From a virus: a stretch of DNA of 35,095 bases. The translations under genes and the position numbers were made by a program. Positions within the stretch are counted from its first letter, which is position 1. Every line of letters starts with the position of its first letter. The notes under the pieces were generated by a model. That model ran no database searches. It had not been told where the DNA came from and was given only the letters and a program-made list of their open reading frames with translations. Below are positions 5,889 to 13,316 of the stretch, piece by piece. Location of the stretch: the IMG/VR virus record IMGVR_UViG_3300029309_000135, positions 1 through 35,095 of that record; one strand, 5' to 3'.

Positions 5889-6262
5889 AAACAAAAGACG
5901 ACGAGGAGTGGCAACCAGACGACGAGAGTGTGGCCTCCTGGCAGCAGGCATATAAAAATATCGACGTATTTGCTGAGATGGATGCAATGGCGTGCTGGCT
6001 GGACGCAAATCCGCAGAAACGCAAGACAAAGCGAGGCATGAAGCGATTTGTAAATATGTGGCTGAACAAGGCAAATCAGCAGGGAGGATCTCCGTCACAT
6101 TTTAAGCAGCCCAGCAGCCCTGACGATCCTGTCCCAATGCGTAGCTGGACTATGGTTGATATGTTGACACACGACTTTATGAATAGCCCTGTAATGCGAA
6201 AAAAGTGGTTAGCTCAGCATGGGCAGTATATGAGCTGCAACGGCGTGCGTCATGTCGATTGA
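5885..6262 (+). CDS. Basic phage protein, possibly replication-linked
   Basis: The GTG start at 5885 gives 125 residues. The N-terminus is acidic and rich in W (EEWQPDDESVASW). The middle, DAMACWLDANPQKRKTKRG followed by MKRFVNMWLNKAN (about 37-70), resembles the C-terminal segment of phage replication proteins, where a NPxKRKxxxGxxRFxxxWL motif recurs. Since no helicase, primase or polymerase was recognised in the window, this is the best candidate for a factor that recruits the host replisome; that is inference only. Overlaps with both neighbours suggest coupled translation. Confidence 0.7.
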   Translation: MKTKDDEEWQPDDESVASWQQAYKNIDVFAEMDAMACWLDANPQKRKTKRGMKRFVNMWLNKANQQGGSPSHFKQPSSPDDPVPMRSWTMVDMLTHDFMNSPVMRKKWLAQHGQYMSCNGVRHVD

Positions 6263-6656
6263 AGGAGAGGGTTGGCACATTCGCACACCAGAGCAGCGAC
6301 AAGCATTAATTGAGTACATTGAAGCTAATAGCAACTCAGAGATTGTTTTCAAGGTCATAAGGCCAAACAGAACAACGAGGCAAAACAACGCGTTGCACGC
6401 TTATCTTAGAGAGATTGCTGAGCAAATGAACGCACGCGGCATGGACATGAGACAGGTTCTAAAACCGACTGTCGAGATTGCCCCCACTATGCAGTTAATA
6501 AAAGATTATATGTGGCGACCGATACAGAAGATTCTGACGGGGAAAGAATCGACAGAGCAGCTCACGACCACGGAGGTTGATAAGGTGTACCAGGAGATGT
6601 CAAAGCACCTAGCGGCTAACTTGGACATACAAGTGCAGTTTGGAAAGGTGCAATGA
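6252..6656 (+). CDS. ninB: NinB-family recombination protein
   Basis: The 134-residue protein has the NinB layout. An N-terminal strand region (WHIRTPEQRQALIEYIEAN) precedes the signature NRTTRQNNALHAYLREIAEQ (about 39-58). The C-terminal helical part contains TMQLIKDYMWRPIQ and KESTEQLTTTEVDKVYQEM. Lambda NinB (Orf) binds SSB and ssDNA and stands in for RecFOR in phage recombination. Here it lies downstream of a DUF1071 annealase and upstream of a NinG-like HNH protein, recalling the lambda nin region. The ATG at 6252 overlaps the upstream gene by 11 bases. Confidence 0.85.
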   Translation: MSIEGEGWHIRTPEQRQALIEYIEANSNSEIVFKVIRPNRTTRQNNALHAYLREIAEQMNARGMDMRQVLKPTVEIAPTMQLIKDYMWRPIQKILTGKESTEQLTTTEVDKVYQEMSKHLAANLDIQVQFGKVQ

Positions 6657-6683
6657 TTAAGCAAACTATGCGCACAGCGACCG

Positions 6684-7517
6684 ATGGATCCTTTTAAGCT
6701 GACAGAGCCATCTTGTATCAGCTTTAGTGGCGGCAGGACTAGCGCCTATATGTTATGGCGGTTCATAGAAGCTAATGATGGCCTGCCAGATGATTGTATC
6801 GTCACCTTTGCTAACACGGGCAAAGAGGCAGAGGAAACGCTGGAGTTTGTCAGAGACTGCGGGAAGCAGTGGGACGTTCCGATTGTCTGGCTAGAATATC
6901 AGTGGGCAGAAGCAACGAAAGACCGCTTTAAGGTAACTGATTTTTACACTGCTGCTAGGGATGGCGAGCCGTTTGAAGAGGTTATAAGGCTAGCGGGTGT
7001 TCTACCGAATCCTGTTGCGCGCTTCTGTAGCTTAGAGATGAAGGTAAAGACGATTGGCCGATATTTATTTAGCATTGGCATGGTGGAAAAGATCAGTCAT
7101 GGTGAAACATTTAGCATCGTTGGCATCAGGGCTGATGAGCAACGCAGAGCCGCCAAGATAGAGCCGCATCGCAGACCGTTAGTAAGCGCAGGCGTAACTA
7201 AAGAGACGGTCAGCATTTTCTGGAAGGATCAGCCGTTCGACCTTCAATTACCGAATCACAGTGGTGTAACTCCGCACGGCAACTGTGACCTATGCTTTTT
7301 AAAGTCTGCGGGCCTGATTAAATCACTCGTTGAGGAAAAGCCTAGCCGCGCTGATTGGTGGGCCAAAATGGAACGAGAGGTAGCTGCAGCGGGACAGTCA
7401 GGCGGTGTATGGCGACAAGACCGGCCCAGCTATGAACAGATGCAAGTCATTGCCAGAGAGCAAGGACAATTAGATCTGGCAGGGGATGAGACGGTCCCGT
7501 GCTTTTGCGGCGACTGA
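6684..7517 (+). CDS. PAPS reductase / DndC-like PP-loop protein
   Basis: The 277-residue protein belongs to the phosphoadenosine-phosphosulfate reductase superfamily of ATP pyrophosphatases. The PP-loop SGGRTS is at 15-20, preceded by the strand CISF. FANTGKE (42-48) is the second conserved nucleotide-site segment, and GIRADEQRR (147-155) matches the family's arginine-rich motif. Cysteines C115 (RFCSLEMK), C201 and C204 (NCDLCFLK) and C273/C275 (CFCGD at the very end) could hold an Fe-S cluster, as in DndC and some thiolation enzymes. The phage role is not established; adenylation of DNA or a small molecule is possible. ATG 6684 is the only start after the in-frame stop. Confidence 0.87.
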   Translation: MDPFKLTEPSCISFSGGRTSAYMLWRFIEANDGLPDDCIVTFANTGKEAEETLEFVRDCGKQWDVPIVWLEYQWAEATKDRFKVTDFYTAARDGEPFEEVIRLAGVLPNPVARFCSLEMKVKTIGRYLFSIGMVEKISHGETFSIVGIRADEQRRAAKIEPHRRPLVSAGVTKETVSIFWKDQPFDLQLPNHSGVTPHGNCDLCFLKSAGLIKSLVEEKPSRADWWAKMEREVAAAGQSGGVWRQDRPSYEQMQVIAREQGQLDLAGDETVPCFCGD

Positions 7518-7518
7518 T

Positions 7519-7932
7519 ATGAAATTAAAGGTGACGCCAGCAGACGCAGCGTTTAGTAAATGTGTCAAAGAGCGAGCAGAGTGGAAATGCGAACGCTGCG
7601 GCACTCAATATACGGAAGGCCACAGAGGTTTGCATTGCAGTCATGGCATTGGGAGAGGCACATGGGGCACCAGGCTGACAGGACTTAACGCTATTGCCGC
7701 GTGTTACGGCTGTCATCAACTAGAGGGCGGTAACTGGATGCAAAGAATGCTGACAGAGGAGCAGCGTGATTTGCTCACAGAGATGGCTAACGATTTTTTT
7801 AGAGGCAAAGAAGCTCGCAAAACCAAGGGCAAGGGCGCAGTGGCTAAGCATTACCGAGAGCAATATGATCTGATGCGTCAACTGCGAGAGTGCGGTGTCA
7901 CAGGGCGCATCGAGTTTGAGGACTACTTTTAG
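7519..7932 (+). CDS. HNH / NinG-like zinc nuclease
   Basis: The 137-residue protein is read from ATG 7519, one base after the upstream stop. Two zinc knuckles, CERC (24-27) and CYGC (62-65), frame an HNH-type core with SHG at 41-43 (H42), N57 in GLNAIA, and H66 right after the second knuckle. This resembles NinG/Rap, which cleaves branched recombination intermediates, and related HNH nucleases. The C-terminal part is helical and basic (GKEARKTKGKG). Its place after NinB and the PP-loop protein supports a recombination role. A general HNH endonuclease is the alternative. Confidence 0.8.
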   Translation: MKLKVTPADAAFSKCVKERAEWKCERCGTQYTEGHRGLHCSHGIGRGTWGTRLTGLNAIAACYGCHQLEGGNWMQRMLTEEQRDLLTEMANDFFRGKEARKTKGKGAVAKHYREQYDLMRQLRECGVTGRIEFEDYF

Positions 7933-7941
7933 GGGTGACTT

Positions 7942-8115
7942 ATGGAGCAATGCGCAGCTAATGAAGTCGAAAGCGCTTTGAATGGCATCTGGGAAATCTT
8001 GGCGCTTCATCCCTGGGATCTGATTTATCTTGGTATACCAATGAGCATCCTGGCCGGATATTTCCTAAGTATTTACGCCATTTTCAAGCACATCCAAAAA
8101 AAATACGCCAACTAA
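7942..8115 (+). CDS. Small single-TM membrane protein
   Basis: A 57-residue frame starts with ATG 7942, six bases after AGGGG. The N-terminal half is soluble with one cysteine (MEQCAANEVESALNG). One membrane segment covers about residues 28-48 (LIYLGIPMSILAGYFLSIY), and a basic tail follows (KHIQKKYAN). By the positive-inside rule the C-terminus should be cytoplasmic. Function is unknown; superinfection exclusion is one usual role for such orphans. It ends the recombination block just before a promoter. Confidence 0.65.
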   Translation: MEQCAANEVESALNGIWEILALHPWDLIYLGIPMSILAGYFLSIYAIFKHIQKKYAN

Positions 8116-8147
8116 TACCAACTTTTTTTAATAAATAACAACATAAC

Positions 8148-8178
8148 CTGTTGCAAATCATGCTGGTAGTGGTAATCT
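8148..8178 (+). promoter_or_regulatory. Sigma-70-like promoter for the accessory gene block
   Basis: TTGCAA (8151-8156) and TAATCT (8173-8178) are separated by 16 bases, with a TGG extended -10 (8170-8172). The gap 8116-8219 is AT-rich upstream (a T run at 8123-8129), as with UP elements. An imperfect inverted repeat, GTGTTG and CAATAC spaced by seven bases, follows at 8183-8201 and might be an operator. The core matches the element at 3348-3379. Confidence 0.6.
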
Positions 8179-8219
8179 ATACGTGTTGAGGAAAACAATA
8201 CACACACGGAGATAACCAA

Positions 8220-8525
8220 GTGGCTACGATCTACCACGCAAGCAAAGAAATTTTCAGCGACTCATCATGGTTCGGCTATGAAGGCATCGGTTTGACCATG
8301 CAAGAAATCATCGTCAAGTTTCAAAACGGTGATTACTTCAAGGCTGGACAGATCCCCACTAATGACCTCGACGCGGCGTATGGTGCAAGTCAAAACCTGG
8401 TTCGCGCCTGGGGCGATGGCAAGCAGCGATCTACTTCTGTTGGTGACATCATCGAAAATGATGAGGGTGTTCACATTGTAGACCGAGCCGGTTTCCTTCA
8501 AATCATCAACAAGGGCGCCGCGTAA
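8220..8525 (+). CDS. YodL-like small protein (RSTSVGD motif)
   Basis: The 101-residue product starts with GTG at 8220 behind GGAG (8210-8213). The central part, TNDLDAAYGASQNLVRAW (about 47-64), leads to QRSTSVGDIIENDEGVHIVD (about 69-88) and an aromatic G-F end. The L-[ED]-x-A-[FY] ... RSTSVGD pattern is widespread in small phage, plasmid and integrative-element proteins grouped with YodL or in polyvalent proteins. The biochemical role is unknown to me. As the first gene after a good promoter it may be expressed strongly and early. Confidence 0.75.
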   Translation: MATIYHASKEIFSDSSWFGYEGIGLTMQEIIVKFQNGDYFKAGQIPTNDLDAAYGASQNLVRAWGDGKQRSTSVGDIIENDEGVHIVDRAGFLQIINKGAA

Positions 8526-8556
8526 GCGGCCCCAGGTAAACCAGTAAGGGGAATAA

Positions 8557-8766
8557 ATGAATATTTGCGAAATGGACAAAGACACGGCGCTAAAGCTGGG
8601 TGTTTATGAGGAGTGGAAAAAAGCCGTGCGTCAGCCGCGCACGACCAAATTCACCAAAGAGCAAGTGCGGTCTAACTCGATGCGTGTGTTGAATGTCATC
8701 GCTGGCCTTACTCAAAGTGAGCGTGCCCGCGTACTGGCTCACGCTATCAAACTCAATGAGGTGTGA
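8557..8766 (+). CDS. Hypothetical small helical protein
   Basis: The 69-residue protein starts at ATG 8557 with AAGGGG seven bases before it. It is basic and predicted mainly helical (GVYEEWKKAVRQPRTTKFT, then SERARVLAHAIKLNEV). The segment EQVRSNSMRVLNVIAGLTQS recalls a small DNA-binding or adaptor helix pair, but I do not recognise a family. It ends one base before the next gene. Confidence 0.68.
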   Translation: MNICEMDKDTALKLGVYEEWKKAVRQPRTTKFTKEQVRSNSMRVLNVIAGLTQSERARVLAHAIKLNEV

Positions 8767-8767
8767 G

Positions 8768-8956
8768 ATGCGTAAATGTATCAAGGTATATCGAAACAAA
8801 TTTGCTTCTGTTGAGAAAATGTCGGACGGCACATTTGACCTCTTCAACGATGTCACTGGCCTGTTTGTCCGCACCGTCAAAACATGGCCGGAGGCTAAAG
8901 GCTGGCTGAGTGACAACTGGGCTCACTACAACGCAACAGAAAGGCTGTTCCGGTGA
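8768..8956 (+). CDS. Hypothetical small protein
   Basis: Reading from ATG 8768 gives 62 residues; an ATG at 8693 in the same frame lies within the upstream gene and is unlikely. The protein looks beta-rich (KCIKVYRNKFASVEKMS, then DGTFDLFND and TGLFVRTVKTW), like a small SH3-like or barrel fold, and ends with W-rich helices (AKGWLSDNWAHYN). No family is recognised. The next gene's GTG overlaps its stop by four bases. Confidence 0.68.
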   Translation: MRKCIKVYRNKFASVEKMSDGTFDLFNDVTGLFVRTVKTWPEAKGWLSDNWAHYNATERLFR

Positions 8957-9456
8957 GCGTCTTACCCTCTGCCAGATTCGGCGGCTGGACCCGAAGGTGT
9001 AACGCCTTTCAGCAGCACAACATCAGCCCCAAGCAGTTTATTAAAAACGTCATTGATGCAGGCGGGACCAGGGAGATAGCCAAAGATCAAATTGCCAGGC
9101 TGCAGAGTGCTGATGTGTGGTTTTCCGATTGTGGAAAGTACAAGGTTGTCAGTCAGCAGCTTAAAACTGGAGACGGTGTTTGTCATAACGAAATGTTCGA
9201 CGGCACCATCTGGCTATCGATCCGCATCGATAACGGCAAGACTCATTTGATTGATTGGCGCGACTTCCAAGCGATCAAGAATGACCTGTGCGGAGAGCAT
9301 TTGCAGGGCGTAGAAATCTACCCGCAGGAGGATGTGCTTCACGACACCGCGAACGTCTTTCACCTGTGGGTGTTGCCGGAGGGTATCCGGCTCCCACTTG
9401 GCTGGGGTAAGCGTGATGTCGATTATACCGCTTCAGTAGAACAGAGAGGAGAATAA
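8953..9456 (+). CDS. DUF7694-like conserved phage protein
   Basis: The 167-residue protein starts with GTG 8953. Its C-terminal part has a conserved pattern: IWLSIRIDNGKTHLIDWRDF (about 86-105) is followed by QAIKNDLCG, GVEIYPQED and DTANVFHLWVLPEG, then LPLGWGKRDV. This DWRDFQAIKN...E[IL]YP...N.[FY]HLW series is typical of a phage domain I associate with DUF7694. The N-terminal part (about 20-55) is helical and may recognise a partner. Function is unknown. The gene occurs in the accessory stretch before terminase. Confidence 0.78.
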   Translation: MSVLPSARFGGWTRRCNAFQQHNISPKQFIKNVIDAGGTREIAKDQIARLQSADVWFSDCGKYKVVSQQLKTGDGVCHNEMFDGTIWLSIRIDNGKTHLIDWRDFQAIKNDLCGEHLQGVEIYPQEDVLHDTANVFHLWVLPEGIRLPLGWGKRDVDYTASVEQRGE

Positions 9457-9460
9457 GATT

Positions 9461-9661
9461 ATGAGCAAGATGCGACAGCAGATAACTGTCACTTTGACCG
9501 TCGCAGAGGCGCTGGCATTATCTGAGGCAGTTGGAGAAGCTTTTTCCAGGGACTTGTTTGACGACAAGACCGAGAAAAAACTTGCGGAGAGAGCTTGGGA
9601 CAAATTGGTCGAGGCGTACGGCCCGATTTATTACTGCACAGAGCCAGCCAGCACCCTGTAA
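9461..9661 (+). CDS. Hypothetical small helical protein
   Basis: The 66-residue protein has ATG 9461 with GAGGAG about eleven bases upstream. It is read as one beta strand (QQITVTLTVAEA) followed by helices (LALSEAVGEAFSRDLF and EKKLAERAWDKLVEAYG). No family is recognised. Confidence 0.65.
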   Translation: MSKMRQQITVTLTVAEALALSEAVGEAFSRDLFDDKTEKKLAERAWDKLVEAYGPIYYCTEPASTL

Positions 9662-9691
9662 GGTATAAGGCAGCTAAATGAGGCGTAAAGG

Positions 9692-9919
9692 ATGAAACAC
9701 TTGGCGATTGTCGTGTTGGTCTTAATTGTTTTCGGTTTAGTTGGTCAGGGTGATTACGATGAGGCTCAAAAGGAGCATACTCATTACTGTGCTATGGTCG
9801 ATAGTTGGCAAAAATTCCAGGGAACCCGTGGGCATCCAAACTACGAGGATCGTGACTGCTCTCAGGAATTGAAAGCGCTTGTCAGGTCAAAAAATGCCGA
9901 AATTTCTAGTGCGGAGTAG
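9692..9919 (+). CDS. Small membrane-anchored or exported protein
   Basis: The 75-residue product begins MKHLAIVVLVLIVFGLVGQG, which is a signal anchor or signal peptide without a lipobox. The rest is soluble with two cysteines (HYCAMVDSW and DRDCSQEL) that could form a disulfide in the periplasm. The HYCxMVxxW...P.YE.R.C pattern recurs in small phage proteins of unknown role. A superinfection-exclusion or envelope role is plausible but not shown. Confidence 0.7.
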   Translation: MKHLAIVVLVLIVFGLVGQGDYDEAQKEHTHYCAMVDSWQKFQGTRGHPNYEDRDCSQELKALVRSKNAEISSAE

Positions 9920-10163
9920 TAAGGCAAACGCGCCGGACCACTTAGATGCGCTGCTGAGTCTGCCGGTGATACAATTTACTATTAACCAGGCGTCGGAGAT
10001 GCTGGGGATTAGTCGCCGTTGCGCTCATCAAGCTATTTCGTTTGGCATGGCAGAGGATAAAATAAGAATCGTGACAAATGCTAAGTATAGGCAGAGCGAA
10101 AACTGTACCCTTTACGAAAACGCTACTTGGCGACGGAAATGGATATGCAAACCGTGGATTTAA
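9894..10163 (+). CDS. Putative small HTH-like DNA-binding protein
   Basis: The 89-residue product is read from ATG 9894 and overlaps the upstream gene by 26 bases. The middle, IQFTINQASEMLGISRRCAH followed by QAISFGMAEDKIRI (about 32-65), has the look of a short helix-turn-helix (INQASEMLGISRRCAHQAI). The C-terminus is basic and W-rich (WRRKWICKPWI). An in-frame TTG at 9879 would add five residues. It could regulate late genes or help packaging; neither is shown. Confidence 0.6.
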   Translation: MPKFLVRSSKANAPDHLDALLSLPVIQFTINQASEMLGISRRCAHQAISFGMAEDKIRIVTNAKYRQSENCTLYENATWRRKWICKPWI

Positions 10164-10164
10164 G

Positions 10165-10368
10165 TTGCCGGATCAAACCGTCCACATAAAGTGGTTTACT
10201 TTTGACACGCCGCCCAAAGAGCCAGGCACGTACCTGGTAGCCTTTGAGGACTACACAGTAGAGAGTTATCCGATAAGCAGTGACGACATCCTAACAGGCC
10301 GTGTGACGGATGGCCGTGTTATCGGAGTATACTGGGCACATTCGTTTGAAAGCCCAGACGCAGACTGA
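10165..10368 (+). CDS. Small conserved-type protein (DUF551-like pattern)
   Basis: The domain visible is HIKWFTFDTPPKEPGTYLVA, then strands (YTVESYPISS) and a final VIGVYWAHSFESP. The W...P...G.YLV....V.YW arrangement is like the small DUF551-type phage proteins that check or display a beta sheet. I chose TTG 10165, directly after the upstream stop, because residues encoded before it do not look like this domain. ATG 10078 would give 96 residues and an 86-base overlap. Neither start has a strong ribosome binding site. Confidence 0.6.
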   Translation: MPDQTVHIKWFTFDTPPKEPGTYLVAFEDYTVESYPISSDDILTGRVTDGRVIGVYWAHSFESPDAD

Positions 10369-10661
10369 TGGCAGAAACCCGCGCACAAAAAAACCGCGAC
10401 ATCCGCAGAGAGGAATTGCGAGCCTATTTAGCCGAGAGGGGTCGTTTAGATTATGTGCTTGATAACATTGAAAAAATGGAGCAACTGGACGTTGCTAGCG
10501 ATCACTTTAACAAAGAGCTGGGCAAGCTAAAGACAGCCAACGAGCAACGTATCAGACTACTCGCTAAATATTTGCCTGATATGAAGGACGACGGCCTGCC
10601 TGATCTAGGTTCTCAGCCCATAACTATCAACCTCGTTAAGCCCGAAAATGGTATCGGTTGA
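10368..10661 (+). CDS. Probable terminase small subunit
   Basis: The 97-residue protein overlaps the upstream stop by one base and the large terminase gene by 14 bases. It is strongly charged and helical: RAQKNRDIRREELRAYLAER (about 5-24), YVLDNIEKMEQLD, then a conserved TANEQRIRLLAKYLPD (about 56-71) and a glycine-rich tail. Proteins with the KTANEQRxxLLxKYLP pattern directly before terL are common in marine phage genomes and are taken as small terminases that recognise the packaging site. The functional call rests mainly on position. Confidence 0.72.
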   Translation: MAETRAQKNRDIRREELRAYLAERGRLDYVLDNIEKMEQLDVASDHFNKELGKLKTANEQRIRLLAKYLPDMKDDGLPDLGSQPITINLVKPENGIG

Positions 10662-11883
10662 GCCGACTGCCCCCCAATACGAATACATAACGGCGCAGCA
10701 ACGGTTTCCGGCGTTTGTCGCTGGTTTTGGGGCGGGAAAAACAGAGGCCGCAATTCTACGCTGTATATTTGGAATGGTGCAGAACAAGGGCACCAACAGA
10801 GGGTTTTATGAGCCAACTTATGACCTGATCAGAATGATCGCCTGGCCCCGATTTGAGGCAACATTGACCGAGTTAGGCATAGCTTACCGACTGCAAAAGT
10901 CACCCATGAACCAAATAGACATAGAAGGCTATGGCTGTATCTTCTTCCGGTCGATGGAAAACCCGCAGAGAATCATAGGGTACGAACACGCTGACGCCGA
11001 TATTGACGAGCTGGACACCCTGAAGCGAGACGACGCTGCTTATGTGTGGCGGCAAGTCATGGCAAGGAACCGTCAAGCTAAGAATGGCCCCAACAGTGTA
11101 GGAGTTACAACGACACCCGAGGGGTTCCGATTTGTATACGAGCAGTGGCGTAAGGAGGCGAAGCCAGAGTATTCGATCATTCAAGCGCCTACAAAATCGA
11201 ACCCACACCTGCCGGAGGGCTATATTCAGAGCCTGGAGGACGCCTATCCTGCCCACTTGTTAGAGGCATACTTAGAGGGGCGTTTCGTAAATCTCACGTC
11301 GGGCACCGTTTATACAAGTTACAACAGACACGCTTGTGACTCGACCGAGGAAATTAGGGACCAGGAGCCCTTATTTATCGGCTGTGATTTCAACGTGACA
11401 AAGCAGGCGGCGACCGTCTACGTGCAGCGGGATGGCGGGAAGGTATGGCATTGTGTCGATGAGCTGGTGAATATGTACGACACGCCAGAGATGATATCGA
11501 TCATACAGAGCCGCTACAAAGACCATCCGGTAGTAATCTACCCAGATGCCAGTGGCAGGAGCCGTAAGACTGTCGATGCGAGTCAATCGGACATCGCTTT
11601 ATTAGAACAGGCAGGGTTTATATTGCGGGTGAACAAGAGAAATCCAGCAGTGCGAGATCGCGTTATGTCAATGAATGCCGCATTGGAGCAAGGCAGGGTA
11701 CGGGTGAACGCTAACCGCTGCCCAGTAGTCGCTGAGTGTTTGGAGCAGCAGACGTACAAAAATGGCGAGCCGGATAAGAGCAACGGGCGGGATCACCAAA
11801 ATGATGCAACGACCTACCCAATAGCTTACGAGATGCCTGTACTGAAGCCTGTTGCTAACGTCTCATTTAGATTCGCGCTATGA
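10648..11883 (+). CDS. terL: Terminase large subunit
   Basis: The 411-residue protein is the packaging motor. The ATPase domain has Walker A GFGAGKT (26-32), Walker B ADADIDE with catalytic E121 (115-121), and coupling motif TTTPEG (153-158). The RNase H-like nuclease has D246 (GCDFNVT), D299 (YPDASG) and D385 (RDHQNDA), the expected three acids. The N-terminal Q-motif-like QYEYITAQQRFPAFVAG is also present. The ATG at 10648 is inside the small-terminase gene. Length is at the short end for TerL. The family clue to cos or pac packaging is not readable by eye. Confidence 0.95.
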   Translation: MVSVEPTAPQYEYITAQQRFPAFVAGFGAGKTEAAILRCIFGMVQNKGTNRGFYEPTYDLIRMIAWPRFEATLTELGIAYRLQKSPMNQIDIEGYGCIFFRSMENPQRIIGYEHADADIDELDTLKRDDAAYVWRQVMARNRQAKNGPNSVGVTTTPEGFRFVYEQWRKEAKPEYSIIQAPTKSNPHLPEGYIQSLEDAYPAHLLEAYLEGRFVNLTSGTVYTSYNRHACDSTEEIRDQEPLFIGCDFNVTKQAATVYVQRDGGKVWHCVDELVNMYDTPEMISIIQSRYKDHPVVIYPDASGRSRKTVDASQSDIALLEQAGFILRVNKRNPAVRDRVMSMNAALEQGRVRVNANRCPVVAECLEQQTYKNGEPDKSNGRDHQNDATTYPIAYEMPVLKPVANVSFRFAL

Positions 11884-11893
11884 TAATATAGCG
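11876..11893. other. Inverted repeat at the end of terL
   Basis: CGCTAT (11876-11881) and ATAGCG (11888-11893) form perfect 6-base arms around GATAAT and span the terL stop codon. No T run follows directly, so it is not a clear terminator. The gap up to 11921 holds nothing else I recognise. Confidence 0.35.
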
Positions 11894-11921
11894 GCTCATC
11901 TACCTATCAGGTTTATTTTTC

Positions 11922-13316
11922 ATGCCTGTAAGCACTAAGCACCCGCAGTGGGAACTGTACAAGCCTGTATGGGACAAAACCCGAGACGCAGTACGTGGAT
12001 CGGTGCAGATAAAAGAAAAAAAACACGTCTACCTTCCCGTGCCAGACCCAGAAACAGCAGATGAGCGGCTTGGCGAGAATACTTTACGATATCGTCAATA
12101 CATACGTCGGGCGGTATTTGCCAACTACACCGGTCGCACTAAAAACGCTTTAGTTGGGGCGGCGTTTCGTAAAGCTCCTGTCTACGAGTTGCCGGAAACC
12201 CTGGAGTATTTGATTAATGACGCAACCGGTGACGGCCTTGGGATTGAGCAGTTAGCTAAGGACGAGCTGAGCAATCTGCTGGAAACAGGCCGGACTTTGC
12301 TCCTGGTAGATTTTCCCCAGGCTGACGCAGGGCTGTCTGCAGAAGAGATACAGCGCCTCTCAATACGCGCCTCCATTATCCCCTACCCATGTGAGCAAGT
12401 AGTCAATTGGCGCACAGATACTATCGGCGGCAGGAAGCTAGTCACCATGATCGTGCTGGCAGAGAGCTATAAAACCGCTGACGATGAATTTGAGCATGAT
12501 AGCGAGGTGCAGTATAGGGTTTTGCGCTTGCGGGAGGATGGTTATACCCAGCAGCTATATCGGGAGGAGCAGCCTTTCAGCGCCGAGATCTACCCGAGGA
12601 AGTCAGACGGCAGCACATGGGATGAGATACCGGCGATTTTTGTTGGTGCTAAAAATAACGACAGCACTGTAGATGATGCGCCGCTTGCAGATATAGCCGA
12701 TGTCAATATTGCCCACTATCGCAACTCTGCAGATTATGAAGAATCGTGTTTTATCACCGGACAGCCGACGCTTTTCATTACCCATTCGTTAAACGCAGAC
12801 GAGTTTTTTGACTTTAACCCCGAGGGTATAAAGCTTGGAGCCAGGGCTGGTCATGTGCTGGGCGAGACAGGCAGCGCCTCATTGCTGCAGCCAAACGCAA
12901 ACAATTTAGTCGCAGAGGCCATGAAAGCGAAAGAGGCGCAGATGGTCGCTATTGGCGCTCGTATCATTACTGATCGCGGTAGCAATGAGACAGCAGAAGG
13001 CGCACGCATCCGATTTGCGTCGGAAAATTCCGTGTTAGGCGATATTGTCGGCAACCTAAGCGCAGCGTTGGAGCAATCTCTGGCCTGGTGCGGTGAATTT
13101 ATGGGCGCAAATGGCGACTTGAGCTTTGCTATCAATCGAGAGTTTTATGACAAATCGGTGGATCCGCAGTTAATTATGTCAATGGTGACGTTGATGGATA
13201 GACAGATTATTAGTGACCAGGATATTTTCGACCGATTGAAATCGGCGGGTATTATCGACGGCGCCCGTACGCTCGATGAGGTCAGGGAAGAGCTGGGAGA
13301 TTTGCCGCCGGTATGA
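11922..13316 (+). CDS. Portal protein, DUF4055 family
   Basis: The 464-residue protein has the DUF4055 pattern of portals: RYRQYIRRAVFANYTGRTKN near residues 45-65, ALVGAAFRKAP, a stretch GRTLLLVDFP (about 128-137), and SIIPYPCEQVVNWR (about 160-173). Later blocks include EIPAIFVGAKNND, ADYEESCFITGQPTLFI and ARIITDRGSNETAEGARIRF (near 355-374), where the portal stem is expected. It forms the dodecameric DNA channel at the capsid vertex. It follows terL and precedes the head genes. Its ribosome binding site is poor (only AGG twelve bases upstream). Confidence 0.92.
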   Translation: MPVSTKHPQWELYKPVWDKTRDAVRGSVQIKEKKHVYLPVPDPETADERLGENTLRYRQYIRRAVFANYTGRTKNALVGAAFRKAPVYELPETLEYLINDATGDGLGIEQLAKDELSNLLETGRTLLLVDFPQADAGLSAEEIQRLSIRASIIPYPCEQVVNWRTDTIGGRKLVTMIVLAESYKTADDEFEHDSEVQYRVLRLREDGYTQQLYREEQPFSAEIYPRKSDGSTWDEIPAIFVGAKNNDSTVDDAPLADIADVNIAHYRNSADYEESCFITGQPTLFITHSLNADEFFDFNPEGIKLGARAGHVLGETGSASLLQPNANNLVAEAMKAKEAQMVAIGARIITDRGSNETAEGARIRFASENSVLGDIVGNLSAALEQSLAWCGEFMGANGDLSFAINREFYDKSVDPQLIMSMVTLMDRQIISDQDIFDRLKSAGIIDGARTLDEVREELGDLPPV

